Below the pieces are notes generated by a model that was given only the letters and a program-made list of their open reading frames with translations, was not told the DNA's origin and did no database searches. Shown in pieces: positions 20,455 to 29,381 of a stretch of DNA of 64,000 nucleotides. Source of the stretch: Methylicorpusculum oleiharenae (GTDB lineage: Bacteria > Pseudomonadota > Gammaproteobacteria > Methylococcales > Methylomonadaceae); assembly GCF_009828925.2 (NCBI RefSeq), contig NZ_WUTY02000001.1:992001-1056000 (forward strand), read 5' to 3'. The position numbers and the translations under genes are program-made. Position 1 is the stretch's first letter; each line of letters begins with the position of its first letter.

Positions 20455-20979
20455 ATGGATGCCTTGTTCACGGCTTTCGAATCGATAGAAACTTTTCTGG
20501 AGAGCGGAGGCACGGTATTAAAAGTCATTCTGTTTGTTTCTATTGTTTTATGGTGTGCCATTGCCGAACGGCTGTACTATTTTAAATTTGATTATCCGGT
20601 ATTACGTGAACAATGGTTCAAGCAATGGCAGGAACGCACCCACAAGCATTCGCCCCATTCATTGGCCATCCGTAACCTGATTATTTCAGAAGCAAAATTG
20701 TCGATGAGCAAACGCGTTCCTCTGATAAAAATGCTGGTGGGTTTATGCCCGTTACTGGGTTTATTAGGGACTGTTACAGGTATGATTCATGTGTTCGACA
20801 TCATGGCCGTTACCGGAACCGGCAATGCAAGAGCTATGGCCTCGGGCATTTCGATGGCAACGATGCCCACCATGGCGGGTATGTTGATTGCCATCGCAGG
20901 ACTTTATTTCCACAAAGTCATTGAAGAACGTGTCAGTGATGAAACCCATCACCTGGCCGATTTATTAAACTATCAATAA
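20455..20979 (+). CDS. exbB: ExbB-type biopolymer transport protein
   Basis: The 174-residue protein has three membrane helices and the MotA/TolQ/ExbB signature LLGLLGTVTGMIHVFDIMAVTGTGNARAM in its second half (seen as LLGLLGTVTGMIH and MASGISMATMPT). It matches the short ExbB2 class found in TonB2 systems. With ExbD it forms the proton channel that energises TonB in the inner membrane. It lies between ttpC and exbD with gaps of two and ten bases. Confidence 0.93.
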   Translation: MDALFTAFESIETFLESGGTVLKVILFVSIVLWCAIAERLYYFKFDYPVLREQWFKQWQERTHKHSPHSLAIRNLIISEAKLSMSKRVPLIKMLVGLCPLLGLLGTVTGMIHVFDIMAVTGTGNARAMASGISMATMPTMAGMLIAIAGLYFHKVIEERVSDETHHLADLLNYQ

Positions 20980-20989
20980 CGAGATTTTC

Positions 20990-21403
20990 ATGCGCCGAAC
21001 TGCCAGTCGATCCACGTCTGATCAAATATCCGATATCGACATGACCCCGATGCTCGATATCGTTTTTATCATGCTCATTTTTTTTATTGTGACTACTTCG
21101 TTTGTCAAAGAATCCGGCATCGATGTCAACCGGCCAAGCGCCCAGACCGCTGAAAAAAAGGAACAGGGCCATATCATCGTTTCGATTAAACCGAATGGTG
21201 AAATTTGGATCGATAAGCGCGCTGTCGATGTTCGCGCGGTCAGGGCAAATATTGCCAGACTGCATGCGGAAAACCCCTTGGGCACCGTAATCATCGCGGC
21301 CGACAAGGAAGCCAAAACGCGCGATTTGGTTCAGGTGATGGATCAGATCCGTTTAGCCGGTATCACAAATGCAGCTATTGCAACGGAAACGGAATCCAAG
21401 TGA
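20990..21403 (+). CDS. exbD: ExbD-type biopolymer transport protein
   Basis: The 137-residue protein has the ExbD/TolR layout: short cytosolic N-terminus ending DIDMTPMLDIVFIMLIFFIV, where the membrane aspartate (LDIVF) carries protons, then one helix (about 22-42) and a periplasmic domain. It partners the ExbB above. It overlaps tonB by four bases. Confidence 0.95.
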   Translation: MRRTASRSTSDQISDIDMTPMLDIVFIMLIFFIVTTSFVKESGIDVNRPSAQTAEKKEQGHIIVSIKPNGEIWIDKRAVDVRAVRANIARLHAENPLGTVIIAADKEAKTRDLVQVMDQIRLAGITNAAIATETESK

Positions 21404-22113
21404 AGCGTCTGATTGTCTCCTCCATGATCGGATTGCTGGTCACCTTTGGTCTGTTCTGGTTGATGCAAGCCATGGTTATGGATAACTCGCGCAGTTTAAA
21501 ACCAACTGACAATATTCAGATGGTTGAATTTATTCGCTTAAAAAATGAGCGTCAGCCGAATGTTCATGAACGAAAACCCATCAAAAAACCTCCGCCACCT
21601 CCGGAAAAACGGCCGCCTCCACCTAAAATGCAGATGCAACAGACACAAGTGCAGCCAGTATCACAACCGAATCTGGCAGTACCTAAACTGGATATCCCGA
21701 TTGATACCGCCCAGTTCAATCAATCCGTTGTTGCTGGATTGACGGTAGCGGCAGAAACCGCACCTCCATCAGCTGTTTCTGCTACTGCTGCTCAAGGCCC
21801 AAAAACAGCTGAGGGCGTTCCTGAAGGCACCGGAACCGTCAGCACGGATGTCATCCCTTTGGTTAGAATTCCTCCTGCTTACCCTCAACGCGCTGCAAAC
21901 AGGCGTGTCGAAGGCTGGGTTAAAATCGAGTTTACCATCACCACTAGCGGTACGGTGACGGATGCGGTGGTCGTTGATTCCAAACCTGCTGCAATGTTTG
22001 ATCGTGCGGCACTGGATGCTATTAAAAAATGGAAGTTCAAAGCCAAAATCGTTGAAGGCAAAGCGGTGGAACAACGCGCGTTACAAATACTCCAATTCAA
22101 GTTATCCAAATGA
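21400..22113 (+). CDS. tonB: TonB family energy transducer
   Basis: The 237-residue protein has one N-terminal membrane helix (about 8-28), a proline-rich spacer (KKPPPPPEKRPPPPK), a low-complexity linker, and a C-terminal TonB domain with PPAYPQRAANRRVEGWVKI-like sequence ending in KWKFKAK. TonB carries the energy of the ExbBD channel across the periplasm to TonB-dependent receptors. The compact proline spacer resembles TonB2-type proteins. The receptor it serves is not in the window. It overlaps the next gene by four bases. Confidence 0.94.
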   Translation: MKRLIVSSMIGLLVTFGLFWLMQAMVMDNSRSLKPTDNIQMVEFIRLKNERQPNVHERKPIKKPPPPPEKRPPPPKMQMQQTQVQPVSQPNLAVPKLDIPIDTAQFNQSVVAGLTVAAETAPPSAVSATAAQGPKTAEGVPEGTGTVSTDVIPLVRIPPAYPQRAANRRVEGWVKIEFTITTSGTVTDAVVVDSKPAAMFDRAALDAIKKWKFKAKIVEGKAVEQRALQILQFKLSK

Positions 22114-23324
22114 TCAAAAATCGTCTTCTCCGTTTGCTATTCAGCGGTCTTTTGCTGGTTTCCATCCCCGCTCTGAGCAGCCCGGATAAAGCCACCGAAG
22201 TTTCTCCGGAAGTTTTCAAGAAACTTCAGCTTGTTGAACAATCGATTAAAGGCAAGTCTTACAGCAATGCTCAGCAGACGCTGCTGTCACTGCTTACCGA
22301 GGTTAAAAAAGGAAGTTATGAAGAGGCTGCAGTCTTAAGAAGTCTGGCCTCTGTTTATGCCTTGCAGGGCCAGTATGGTCAAGGTGCCGAGGCGCTATCG
22401 AAAGCGGTTAACTTAAACGTTCTGCCGGAAAATCAGCGGCAAGCGGCCTTGTTTAATCTTAGCCAGCATTTTATGGGGGCCGGTCAATACGCCAAAGCCA
22501 TCGACACCCTCAAACCCTGGCTAGCCAAAAATCCCAAACTGGACAGTGAAACTCATGTAATGCTGGCCAACGCCTATTCACAGTTAAAGCAGTATAACGA
22601 GGCACTCAGGCACATCAAACAGGCTATTCAGACCAGCAATAAACCCGATCAGGCCTGGTATCAATTACAGCTCGCATTAAGTTACGAGCTTAAAGATTAT
22701 GATGCAGCGGCTGAAGTGTTGAGAAATTTGCTGTCTATCTATCCCGATAACAAAGAATACTGGCAACAACTGGCATCGGTTTACCAACTCGACAAAGACC
22801 CAACCAAAGCCGTTACGGTTAAACATCTCGCTTATAAAAAAGGGCTTTTGAACTCTGAAAAGGAGATTCTTGATCTGGTCAATCTTTATATTTTGGTGGG
22901 TTCACCGTATAAAGCGGGAGAAATTCTTGCCAGGGAAATCAATAATAACCGCGTCTCAAATGATTCAAAACAGTGGGAATTACTGGCTAATACCTGGATG
23001 CAGGCGCGCGAATACGAGAAAGCATTAGAGGCTTTCGAATTGGCATCCAAGTTAAATGGCAAGGGCGATCTTTATCTTAAAGTTGGGCGCATTTATTTTG
23101 AACAGCGCAAATGGGATGCTGCGATTAACGCGTTTCAAAAAGCGTTGGCAAAAGGAGGCTTAAATCAACCGGGCCAGGCTTATCTATTGTTGGGAACCAG
23201 TTATTACGAAAGCAAACAGCTTGACAAGGCGCGCCAAGCTTTTGAACAGGCCAGACAAAACGCGAACAGTTCTGATGCAGCAAACAAATGGTTAAATTAC
23301 CTGAAAAGTAATCAGGCGTCTTAG
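22110..23324 (+). CDS. Tetratricopeptide repeat protein of the TonB2-type operon
   Basis: The 404-residue protein has a signal peptide (cleavage near LSS, about residue 23) and then nearly continuous TPR repeats, for instance the units starting AALFNLSQHFMGAGQYAKAI and GDLYLKVGRIYFEQRKWDAAI. A TPR protein closes this operon type in Vibrio and Shewanella relatives, where it is required for or associated with TonB2-dependent uptake. Probably periplasmic. The last gene of the six; no terminator hairpin is evident after it. Confidence 0.85.
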   Translation: MIKNRLLRLLFSGLLLVSIPALSSPDKATEVSPEVFKKLQLVEQSIKGKSYSNAQQTLLSLLTEVKKGSYEEAAVLRSLASVYALQGQYGQGAEALSKAVNLNVLPENQRQAALFNLSQHFMGAGQYAKAIDTLKPWLAKNPKLDSETHVMLANAYSQLKQYNEALRHIKQAIQTSNKPDQAWYQLQLALSYELKDYDAAAEVLRNLLSIYPDNKEYWQQLASVYQLDKDPTKAVTVKHLAYKKGLLNSEKEILDLVNLYILVGSPYKAGEILAREINNNRVSNDSKQWELLANTWMQAREYEKALEAFELASKLNGKGDLYLKVGRIYFEQRKWDAAINAFQKALAKGGLNQPGQAYLLLGTSYYESKQLDKARQAFEQARQNANSSDAANKWLNYLKSNQAS

Positions 23325-23557
23325 TTGGCGATTAGCTTCTCCGATAACGGGTTCGATAAAACTTTCTGCTGAAGACCAGATCACACCTATTAACTTCGAA
23401 ATATCATTTAATCCACAAAAAACACCAAATTATTCAAAAAAATACCCCTTTGCAGAACGTGAATGCAAGGGAAATGGCTGATTTCTTCAGTATTTTGTGT
23501 TTTTAGTGAGTTTCGTCTTTTTCGTGGACTGACCAGCGGTTTAAGGATTAAAAAGTA

Positions 23558-24073
23558 CTACGCGCCGACTACTCTTAAATGAGGGTCGTCATAGATCCGT
23601 TTCTTTTTCCAGCCATTAAATTTACTGTCATCAAATTCCAAGTCATTATCGATGGCAAATTCATAACAGCTGCGAAACAGACGCGCCGTTCTGAAAGCAT
23701 GCAACTCTTCATCGGAAGTGATTTTATCTACGTTACCGACTTGGAAGGTTTTATTTCTGGATTTGCCGTTTTTAACCCAAAAAACCGTATAGCAAAGATA
23801 GCTTTTATCTTTACGGTGATCGTATTTGATAGTTCTTGACACCCCAGTCAATCCGGTTGTCGTTTTATTTTTGGGGGGTTTGAGAAAGCGCGTTTTACTG
23901 CCTTTCAGAACCACCAGCATCTGATCACGCCATGTGATTGCGGCTTTTAGCGATTTATTTTTATTACCCCACAACTTATGTGAGAAATAACGGCTGGTTT
24001 CTTTGCCTCGCCTTACGATTCGGACTTGAAAACCGAATACATCGGGCTCGGTTATCTGTTTATGTTTTTCCAT
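23558..24073 (-). CDS. Small basic protein with AP2/ERF-like fold, putative DNA-binding
   Basis: The 171-residue basic protein has two similar segments: residues about 13-55, with VFGFQVRIVRRGKETSRYF, and about 75-140, containing GVSRTIKYDHRKDKSYLCYTVFWVKNGKSRNKTF then a helix with FRTARLFRSCYEF. Each follows the pattern of three strands then a helix seen in AP2/ERF DNA-binding domains, which occur in bacteria and phages, often near homing endonucleases. No nuclease motif is visible. The assignment is by pattern only. It stands alone between the TonB operon and a peroxiredoxin gene. It could be a transcription regulator or a relic of a mobile element. Confidence 0.5.
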   Translation of the reverse strand: MEKHKQITEPDVFGFQVRIVRRGKETSRYFSHKLWGNKNKSLKAAITWRDQMLVVLKGSKTRFLKPPKNKTTTGLTGVSRTIKYDHRKDKSYLCYTVFWVKNGKSRNKTFQVGNVDKITSDEELHAFRTARLFRSCYEFAIDNDLEFDDSKFNGWKKKRIYDDPHLRVVGA

Positions 24074-24428
24074 AGCTGTAGAACCTATTGACTAATTAAA
24101 CCAAAGCAACATTGAACAAGGCTTGCGTACACAATGCAGTTGAGCTTATGGGCTGTGATTAGCTGATATAGTTCATATTACCCAGTCAATAACAGCTACC
24201 TTAGGCCGCTTAGGCGTAAGCTTTTTGCTTCAAACTTTCCAGAATTTCCCATATACGTGTAAGCCCTTACTTACAAATTATCCTGAAACCTGAGATAAAA
24301 TCAAGCCAAAATTTTAGATTGATTAACAATTTCCTAGTGTTTTAGTGTAGAATGCCGCTATTCCACAGAATCATGTGGTCCTGACTGATTTATAACCCTT
24401 TGTTTTAACTAAGTAATGGAGACAAACG
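24074..24428. promoter_or_regulatory. Intergenic region with candidate promoter of the peroxiredoxin gene
   Basis: This 355-base divergent region has no supported gene. A weak promoter candidate for the plus strand is TTAACA (24323-24328) with TAGAAT (24348-24353), a 19-base spacer. A small hairpin CCACA/TGTGG lies near 24362-24378 in the leader, and a clear ribosome-binding site TGGAGACAA precedes the ATG at 24429. No OxyR site could be recognised. Confidence 0.35.
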
Positions 24429-25031
24429 ATGAGCGTATTAGTTGGCAAGCAAGCACCTGATTTCACAGTCCCAGCGGTACTTGGTGACGGTCAAATAGTG
24501 GATGCTTTCAGTTTTTCTGAAGCCACGAAAGGCAAATATGCAGTAATATTTTTCTACCCACTGGATTTTACTTTCGTCTGTCCTAGCGAATTAATCGCAA
24601 TGGATCACCGCATCGACGACTTTAAAAGCCGCAGTGTTGAAGTAATCGGTGTTTCTATCGATTCTCACTTTACTCACAACGCATGGCGTAATACGCCAGT
24701 CAATAAAGGGGGTATCGGTCCGGTTCGCTATACCTTAGCAGCCGACATAACTCACTCAATCTGTAAAGACTACGATGTAGAATCGCCTATGGGTGTGGCC
24801 TACCGCGGCAGTTTCCTGATTGATCGTGATGGTCTTGTTCGTCACCAGGTTGTCAATGACTTACCGCTGGGCAGAAACATGGATGAAATGATTCGCATGG
24901 TCGATGCCCTGCAATTTTTTGAAGAAAATGGGGAAGTGTGCCCAGCTGGCTGGAATAAAGGCGATGCCGGAATGAAAGCAAGTCCCGACGGTGTTGCTGA
25001 TTATTTAGATAAAAACGCAGATAAGCTGTAA
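24429..25031 (+). CDS. Typical 2-Cys peroxiredoxin (AhpC/Prx1 group)
   Basis: The 200-residue protein has the peroxidatic cysteine in DFTFVCPSELIAM (about residue 51) and the resolving cysteine in GEVCPAGWNKGDAGM near the C-terminus, together defining a typical 2-Cys peroxiredoxin. The GGIGPVRYTLAAD stretch and C-terminal tail are like eukaryotic-type or Tsa-like Prx. It detoxifies hydrogen and organic peroxides, with thioredoxin as the usual reductant in this group; no ahpF is adjacent. Single-gene unit, followed by a hairpin terminator. Confidence 0.93.
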   Translation: MSVLVGKQAPDFTVPAVLGDGQIVDAFSFSEATKGKYAVIFFYPLDFTFVCPSELIAMDHRIDDFKSRSVEVIGVSIDSHFTHNAWRNTPVNKGGIGPVRYTLAADITHSICKDYDVESPMGVAYRGSFLIDRDGLVRHQVVNDLPLGRNMDEMIRMVDALQFFEENGEVCPAGWNKGDAGMKASPDGVADYLDKNADKL

Positions 25032-25056
25032 AGAATCGATTTCGAAGTAGTTTTAA

Positions 25057-25088
25057 AGTGTGCCAAGGCTTTTTGTCATTGGCACACT
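25057..25088 (+). terminator. Hairpin terminator after the peroxiredoxin gene
   Basis: Perfect 10-bp stem AGTGTGCCAA (25057-25066) and TTGGCACACT (25079-25088), 26 bases after the stop codon. The downstream plus-strand sequence is A/C rich and not a U tract, so termination may be weak or processing-related. Confidence 0.55.
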
Positions 25089-25206
25089 CAAACAAACCTC
25101 AAGGCTGTGAATTCGTTGCGGCACACAAAAATCCAAGCCGTGTTGGTCTTTAAACCTGGCTAAACCGCTGATTGTCAAACAGCTCCACACCCACTAAAAA
25201 TTTCTT

Positions 25207-25497
25207 TTACTGATTTTTTGATTCAAAAGCATCTACCAGAAATTTCTTTCTAATAAATAGCGCTGCGATAATAGCCGCTATTGCCGGAATTATTCCGATC
25301 GACATCTGAATCAGCGCCGAGCTTCTTTCAAACGTTTCCAGCAAAGGATTGGCTATCGATAAGGTGACGATCCACCATACCAGCCAATAACCCACCAAAC
25401 CGGTTATTGCCCATTTCATGCCATTTTCCTGTTGTTTTTTAGCCGTTTGATAAAACCACACCATGATTAATATTCCGGCAATTTTTGCAAATAACAT
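25207..25497 (-). CDS. Small three-helix membrane protein of unknown function
   Basis: A 96-residue protein with three predicted membrane helices (about 4-18, 28-48 and 62-84) and charged loops, ending KKFLVDAFESKNQ. A ribosome-binding site GGGGGAG lies just upstream of the ATG, supporting that it is real. I do not recognise the family. It is transcribed toward the peroxiredoxin gene and is not part of an operon. A repeat copy lies immediately upstream, so its promoter must be close to or within that repeat. Confidence 0.7.
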   Translation of the reverse strand: MLFAKIAGILIMVWFYQTAKKQQENGMKWAITGLVGYWLVWWIVTLSIANPLLETFERSSALIQMSIGIIPAIAAIIAALFIRKKFLVDAFESKNQ

Positions 25498-25527
25498 AAG
25501 CTCCCCCGTTTTATTTATTATTTATGA

Positions 25528-25678
25528 TATCTGCTCCCCGCTCCAATTTTATTGGGTGTCGGTGGTTGACTGAAAAGGCTTCTGTAACAGGGATGTTGCA
25601 GAGAGCTACAGGGACGTATTCACGCTTCCTTTGAAATCAATCACCGGCACCCTCAATTCTAAGTGGGTGAGTAGGTTA
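25528..25678 (+). repeat. Palindromic intergenic repeat, copy A
   Basis: The longest of three copies (151 bases). Ends TATCTGCTCCCC and GGGTGAGTAGGTTA are imperfect inverted repeats. Relative to the other copies it has about 22 extra bases in the middle, which look like a local duplication around ACAGGGATGT / ACAGGGACGT. It lies between a small membrane protein gene and the AsmA-family gene, in the only substantial non-coding sequence there (25498-25803). Confidence 0.7.
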
Positions 25679-25803
25679 CTATTTATGAACATTTTAATAG
25701 GCATGCAATTTATCTTATCGTCTTGCAACTGTTAAGCATTAAAATGCTCTTTCAATGATAATCGATATAGCCCGGTTGTCGCATCTTTATTCATGAGGAA
25801 GTC

Positions 25804-27936
25804 ATGGGAAAATATCTAAAAATTGCAGGGATCTTCTTCGCTGGATTTGTTTTGCTGCTATCGTTAGGAATCGTACTATTTGCTTTAACCTTCGACACGG
25901 AGCAATTAAAGCCGCACATTGAAAAAGTAGCATATGAACAACTGGATAGAGACGTTAGTATCAATGGGCCGGTTGAGCTTTCATTTTTTCCCTGGCTTGG
26001 TTTTACCGCTGAAAAAATCAGTGTGAGTAATGCGCCGGGTTTTAGAAAGGAAGTCCTTGCTCAACTTGACCGGCTTAATATCAGAGTTAAACTGCTCCCA
26101 TTACTGTCAAGATCGGTTGAAATCGATCGTATTACTCTGGTGGGTCTAAATCTGAATCTTGAAAAAAATGCTGAGGGCCAGGGTAACTGGGAGCGTTCCG
26201 GCAAGGCTCTCAAAACTGACCCAACCCTGCCTAGATCGGAACCCGCAAAAACCGCGGACAGTTATGCGCAGGATACTGTGCAGGCAATCGGCGCATTGGC
26301 TATCGCAGGGCTTACCATTGAGCGCAGCCAGGTTTCCTGGGTGGGTCAGGCAAAAGATGATCATTGGACAATAACTGATTTCACACTGAATACCGAGGCG
26401 TTAATCATCAATGAACCGGTTCCGGTAAAGCTCTCATTCGAATTTTCTAACCCTGCGGCTCAATTGACCAACTCAACAAACTTATCGGCCAACCTGCTGA
26501 TAAAACCTGACTTTCAAGTTTTCATTTTAGAGAAGACTTCGCTACAGACCAAGATTAAAAGTCCTTCAGTACCGGCAGGCGAATTATCAATGGGTCTGAC
26601 AGCAAACATCTCATTGGATCTGAATGAAAACCGGTTGAAAATAAACGACTCTAATCTTCAAGCGGAAGAATTAAGCTTATCTGGCGATCTGGTCATCAGT
26701 GACCTGTTAAAGGCACCTCAAACCGAAGGCCGTTTTAAATTACAACCCTTCAACCTCGCCAAATTATTAACCCGCTGGGGCTTCTCCTTACCCGTTATGC
26801 AAAATAACAACGCATTGACGCAGGCCTCTGCCGAATTCTCGCTTAAAACCACGCCGGCTAATGTGTTGATAGACCCCTTGAAAATCCAGCTGGATGATAG
26901 CGTGCTTCAAGGCAGCGCCCGAATCGATACAATTTCAACCACCCCTGTTACTCATTTTAATCTCAACATTGACCGATTAAATGCAGACAACTATCTACCC
27001 GCTAAAGACTCCAAAGAAAAGTCAACAACACTGGCCAGTCCTGCAGCCGCCTTAGCAGTGGCAATGTCAGCCCTGCCCGCTGAAACATTGAAAAAAATCA
27101 ATGCGGAAGGCAGTTTGACTGTAGATTCACTGACCATTCAAAAACTCAAGTTAACAGGCTTAAGTTTGAATCTGTCAGCCCGGCAAGGGCATGTTAAAAC
27201 AAAACAAGCTATTTCCGGTCTCTATCAAGGCGCATATCACGGTTCTATGGACTTTAACGGAGAGTCTGCCAGTACCCCGAAAATGTCTATTCAAGAGAGC
27301 ATTGTCAATCTTCAGCTTGAACCCTTGCTGACCGATTTAAAAGGCCAAGCGAAATTCAGCGGCAAGTTAAATCTTACAACCCAACTCCAAAGCCAAAGTT
27401 TAGAGAAATCATTGCTGCTATCGACGTTGAAAGGCCAGTTTGATTTTTTGGTGAAAGATAGCGTGATCAAAGGATTTAACCTGCAAGCACTAATCGACAA
27501 TGCTAAAACAGCAATCAAGGGTTCACCGGTTAGAACCGATCACCCAAAGGATCAAACCCTTTTTTCTGAAATCAGCGGCTCAGGACAGATTGCAAAAGGT
27601 GTGATTACCAATAAGGATCTGAGCGCCAAATCATCAAAACTCAATGCGCAAGGCTCAGGCACTATCGATTTAAACTCTGAACAAGTGAATTATAAAATCA
27701 ATGCCAAGCTGCTAAAGAGTAAGTCTCAGGATAAAACCTCTGAATCGGGCGAAAATCCACCCATTACTGTTTTCATTACCGGGACAGTGGATCAGCCTGT
27801 CATGACTTTTGATGTTGCTCAATTTCTCATTGAGCAAAATAAAGACAAAATTGAAAAGAAAAAAGATAAGTTACTAAAAAAACTGGATAAAAAATTCGGC
27901 CCTGGTGCCAGCGATTTGCTCAAACGGTTTTTCTGA
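25804..27936 (+). CDS. AsmA family protein
   Basis: The 710-residue protein has one N-terminal inner-membrane helix (about 7-29), an AsmA N-terminal domain with the typical LSFFPWLGFTAEKISVSN-like segment, a long beta-rich periplasmic region, and the AsmA C-terminal domain (around NIDRLNADNYLPA and the LLLSTLKGQFDFLVKDSVIKG region, quoted as GQFDFLVKDSVIKG). A lysine-rich tail ends it. AsmA-like proteins are bridge-like lipid transporters between inner and outer membrane. The gene precedes mutY by 15 bases; asmA-mutY-yggX is a common gammaproteobacterial order. Confidence 0.92.
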   Translation: MGKYLKIAGIFFAGFVLLLSLGIVLFALTFDTEQLKPHIEKVAYEQLDRDVSINGPVELSFFPWLGFTAEKISVSNAPGFRKEVLAQLDRLNIRVKLLPLLSRSVEIDRITLVGLNLNLEKNAEGQGNWERSGKALKTDPTLPRSEPAKTADSYAQDTVQAIGALAIAGLTIERSQVSWVGQAKDDHWTITDFTLNTEALIINEPVPVKLSFEFSNPAAQLTNSTNLSANLLIKPDFQVFILEKTSLQTKIKSPSVPAGELSMGLTANISLDLNENRLKINDSNLQAEELSLSGDLVISDLLKAPQTEGRFKLQPFNLAKLLTRWGFSLPVMQNNNALTQASAEFSLKTTPANVLIDPLKIQLDDSVLQGSARIDTISTTPVTHFNLNIDRLNADNYLPAKDSKEKSTTLASPAAALAVAMSALPAETLKKINAEGSLTVDSLTIQKLKLTGLSLNLSARQGHVKTKQAISGLYQGAYHGSMDFNGESASTPKMSIQESIVNLQLEPLLTDLKGQAKFSGKLNLTTQLQSQSLEKSLLLSTLKGQFDFLVKDSVIKGFNLQALIDNAKTAIKGSPVRTDHPKDQTLFSEISGSGQIAKGVITNKDLSAKSSKLNAQGSGTIDLNSEQVNYKINAKLLKSKSQDKTSESGENPPITVFITGTVDQPVMTFDVAQFLIEQNKDKIEKKKDKLLKKLDKKFGPGASDLLKRFF

Positions 27937-27951
27937 TTCCATTTAAAAGTA

Positions 27952-29010
27952 ATGATGCGTGTAGAAGCGAGTGTTTTTCAAAGAAAACTATTGGACTGGT
28001 TTGATCTAAACGGCCGCAAAGATCTCCCCTGGCAACAGCCTGTCACAGCGTATCGGGTCTGGCTCTCGGAAACCATGCTGCAACAAACGCAAGTCAGCAC
28101 AGTTATTCCCTACTTTTTAAAGTTTGTTGATCGTTTCCCTGAAGTAGATGATCTCGCTTCCGCTTCACTCGATAGTGTCTTGCAAATGTGGTCCGGATTG
28201 GGGTATTACGCCAGAGCCAGAAACCTCCATCAAAGTGCCCGGATCATTCAGGCTTCCGGTCGTTTCCCGGATAATTTTGATTCGCTCATTCAACTTCCAG
28301 GGATAGGGCAATCCACAGCAGGAGCGATCTTAAGTATTGCATTTCAAAACAGTCATCCCATTCTGGATGGCAATGTCAAGCGTGTTCTGGCCCGGTTTGA
28401 AGGTGTTTCAGGATGGCCGGGGACGTCAGTTACCGCCAAACAATTATGGACGGTGAGCGCTTACTATACGCCTAAGGAACGGGTTGCCGATTACACGCAA
28501 GCCATTATGGATTTGGGGGCAACCGTTTGTACCCGCAGTAAACCTGACTGTGTTCGATGCCCCTTGCATACCGATTGTTATGCCCGGCTTAATGGAACCG
28601 TTGCCTTGCTTCCTGCTCCGAAACCTGCAAAAAAACTGCCGGTTAAACACCTCTATTTTCTGTATTTGACGGATGGCTCTGGACACACATTGCTGGAGCA
28701 ACGCCCTTTATCCGGAATTTGGGGGGGATTATGGAGTTTTCCGGAATTTGAGTCTGTAACTGCAGCGCATAAGTGGTGCTTGTGCCAACAAATTTCGATA
28801 ATAAAAAGCGAGTGCCTGCCCGAACAAAGGCATACTTTTTCCCACTTCCATTTGAATTATATTCCACTGAGAATTACCACCGATAACCACAAACATTTTG
28901 TGATGGAAGCTAATCGGTTAGTCTGGTATAAAAACCCGCAAATCAAATTACTTGGACTAGCCGCACCGATACAGCGGCTATTGGAATCAACTCACGAGGA
29001 TACAGCATGA
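27952..29010 (+). CDS. mutY: Adenine DNA glycosylase MutY
   Basis: The 352-residue enzyme removes A mispaired with 8-oxoguanine. The catalytic glutamate is E40 in WLSETMLQQTQV, the helix-hairpin-helix is LPGIGQSTAGAILS (about 115-128), the catalytic aspartate is D139 in ILDGNVKRV, and the 4Fe-4S ligands are C193, C200, C203 and C209. The C-terminal Nudix-like domain that reads 8-oxoG is present. It overlaps yggX by four bases. Confidence 0.97.
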   Translation: MMRVEASVFQRKLLDWFDLNGRKDLPWQQPVTAYRVWLSETMLQQTQVSTVIPYFLKFVDRFPEVDDLASASLDSVLQMWSGLGYYARARNLHQSARIIQASGRFPDNFDSLIQLPGIGQSTAGAILSIAFQNSHPILDGNVKRVLARFEGVSGWPGTSVTAKQLWTVSAYYTPKERVADYTQAIMDLGATVCTRSKPDCVRCPLHTDCYARLNGTVALLPAPKPAKKLPVKHLYFLYLTDGSGHTLLEQRPLSGIWGGLWSFPEFESVTAAHKWCLCQQISIIKSECLPEQRHTFSHFHLNYIPLRITTDNHKHFVMEANRLVWYKNPQIKLLGLAAPIQRLLESTHEDTA

Positions 29011-29279
29011 CCCGAATGGTTAAATGTGCAAAATTGGGTATAGAAGCGGAAGGTCTTGATACGCCGCCATTCCCTGGACCTAAAGGCCAATATATTTATG
29101 AGAATATTTCCAAACAGGTGTGGCAGGAATGGCTCAGCGTGCAGACCATGTTGCTTAATGAACACCGCTTGACCAGTTTCGACCCCAAAGCCAAGAAGTT
29201 TTTGGAAGAAGAACGAGCAAAGTTTCTATCCAGCAGCGAAACGGTAATGCCGGAAGGTTACGTTCCACCGCCGCAATAA
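29007..29279 (+). CDS. yggX: Fe(II)-trafficking protein YggX
   Basis: The 90-residue protein has the conserved start MVKCAKLGIEAEGLDTPPFPG and the QVWQEWLSVQTMLLNEHRL segment of the YggX family, which protects iron-sulfur proteins against oxidants. It is translationally coupled to mutY (ATGA overlap), whose product carries an iron-sulfur cluster, the usual arrangement. Confidence 0.96.
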   Translation: MTRMVKCAKLGIEAEGLDTPPFPGPKGQYIYENISKQVWQEWLSVQTMLLNEHRLTSFDPKAKKFLEEERAKFLSSSETVMPEGYVPPPQ

Positions 29280-29295
29280 ATTTCACACAGATTTG

Positions 29296-29322
29296 CCCGG
29301 ATGAAGCTTAGCGAAATCCGGG
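29296..29322. terminator. Hairpin between convergent yggX and rho
   Basis: Inverted repeat CCCGGAT (29296-29302) and ATCCGGG (29316-29322) around a short loop with AAGC/AGCG. It lies 17 bases after yggX and 60 bases after the rho stop. It may end both transcripts; this CCCGGAT...ATCCGGG hairpin type is widely scattered in proteobacterial genomes. No strong U tract follows. Confidence 0.5.
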
Positions 29323-29381
29323 AAGAGGATAAAGGATTTTTTATTCAGCCTATTTGACCGGATAACTCAAGATCCTCATTT

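Noticed and set aside
23325-23557. tRNA gene suggested by GGGTTCGATAA
   Set aside because: No acceptor stem, D arm or anticodon arm can be built around it.
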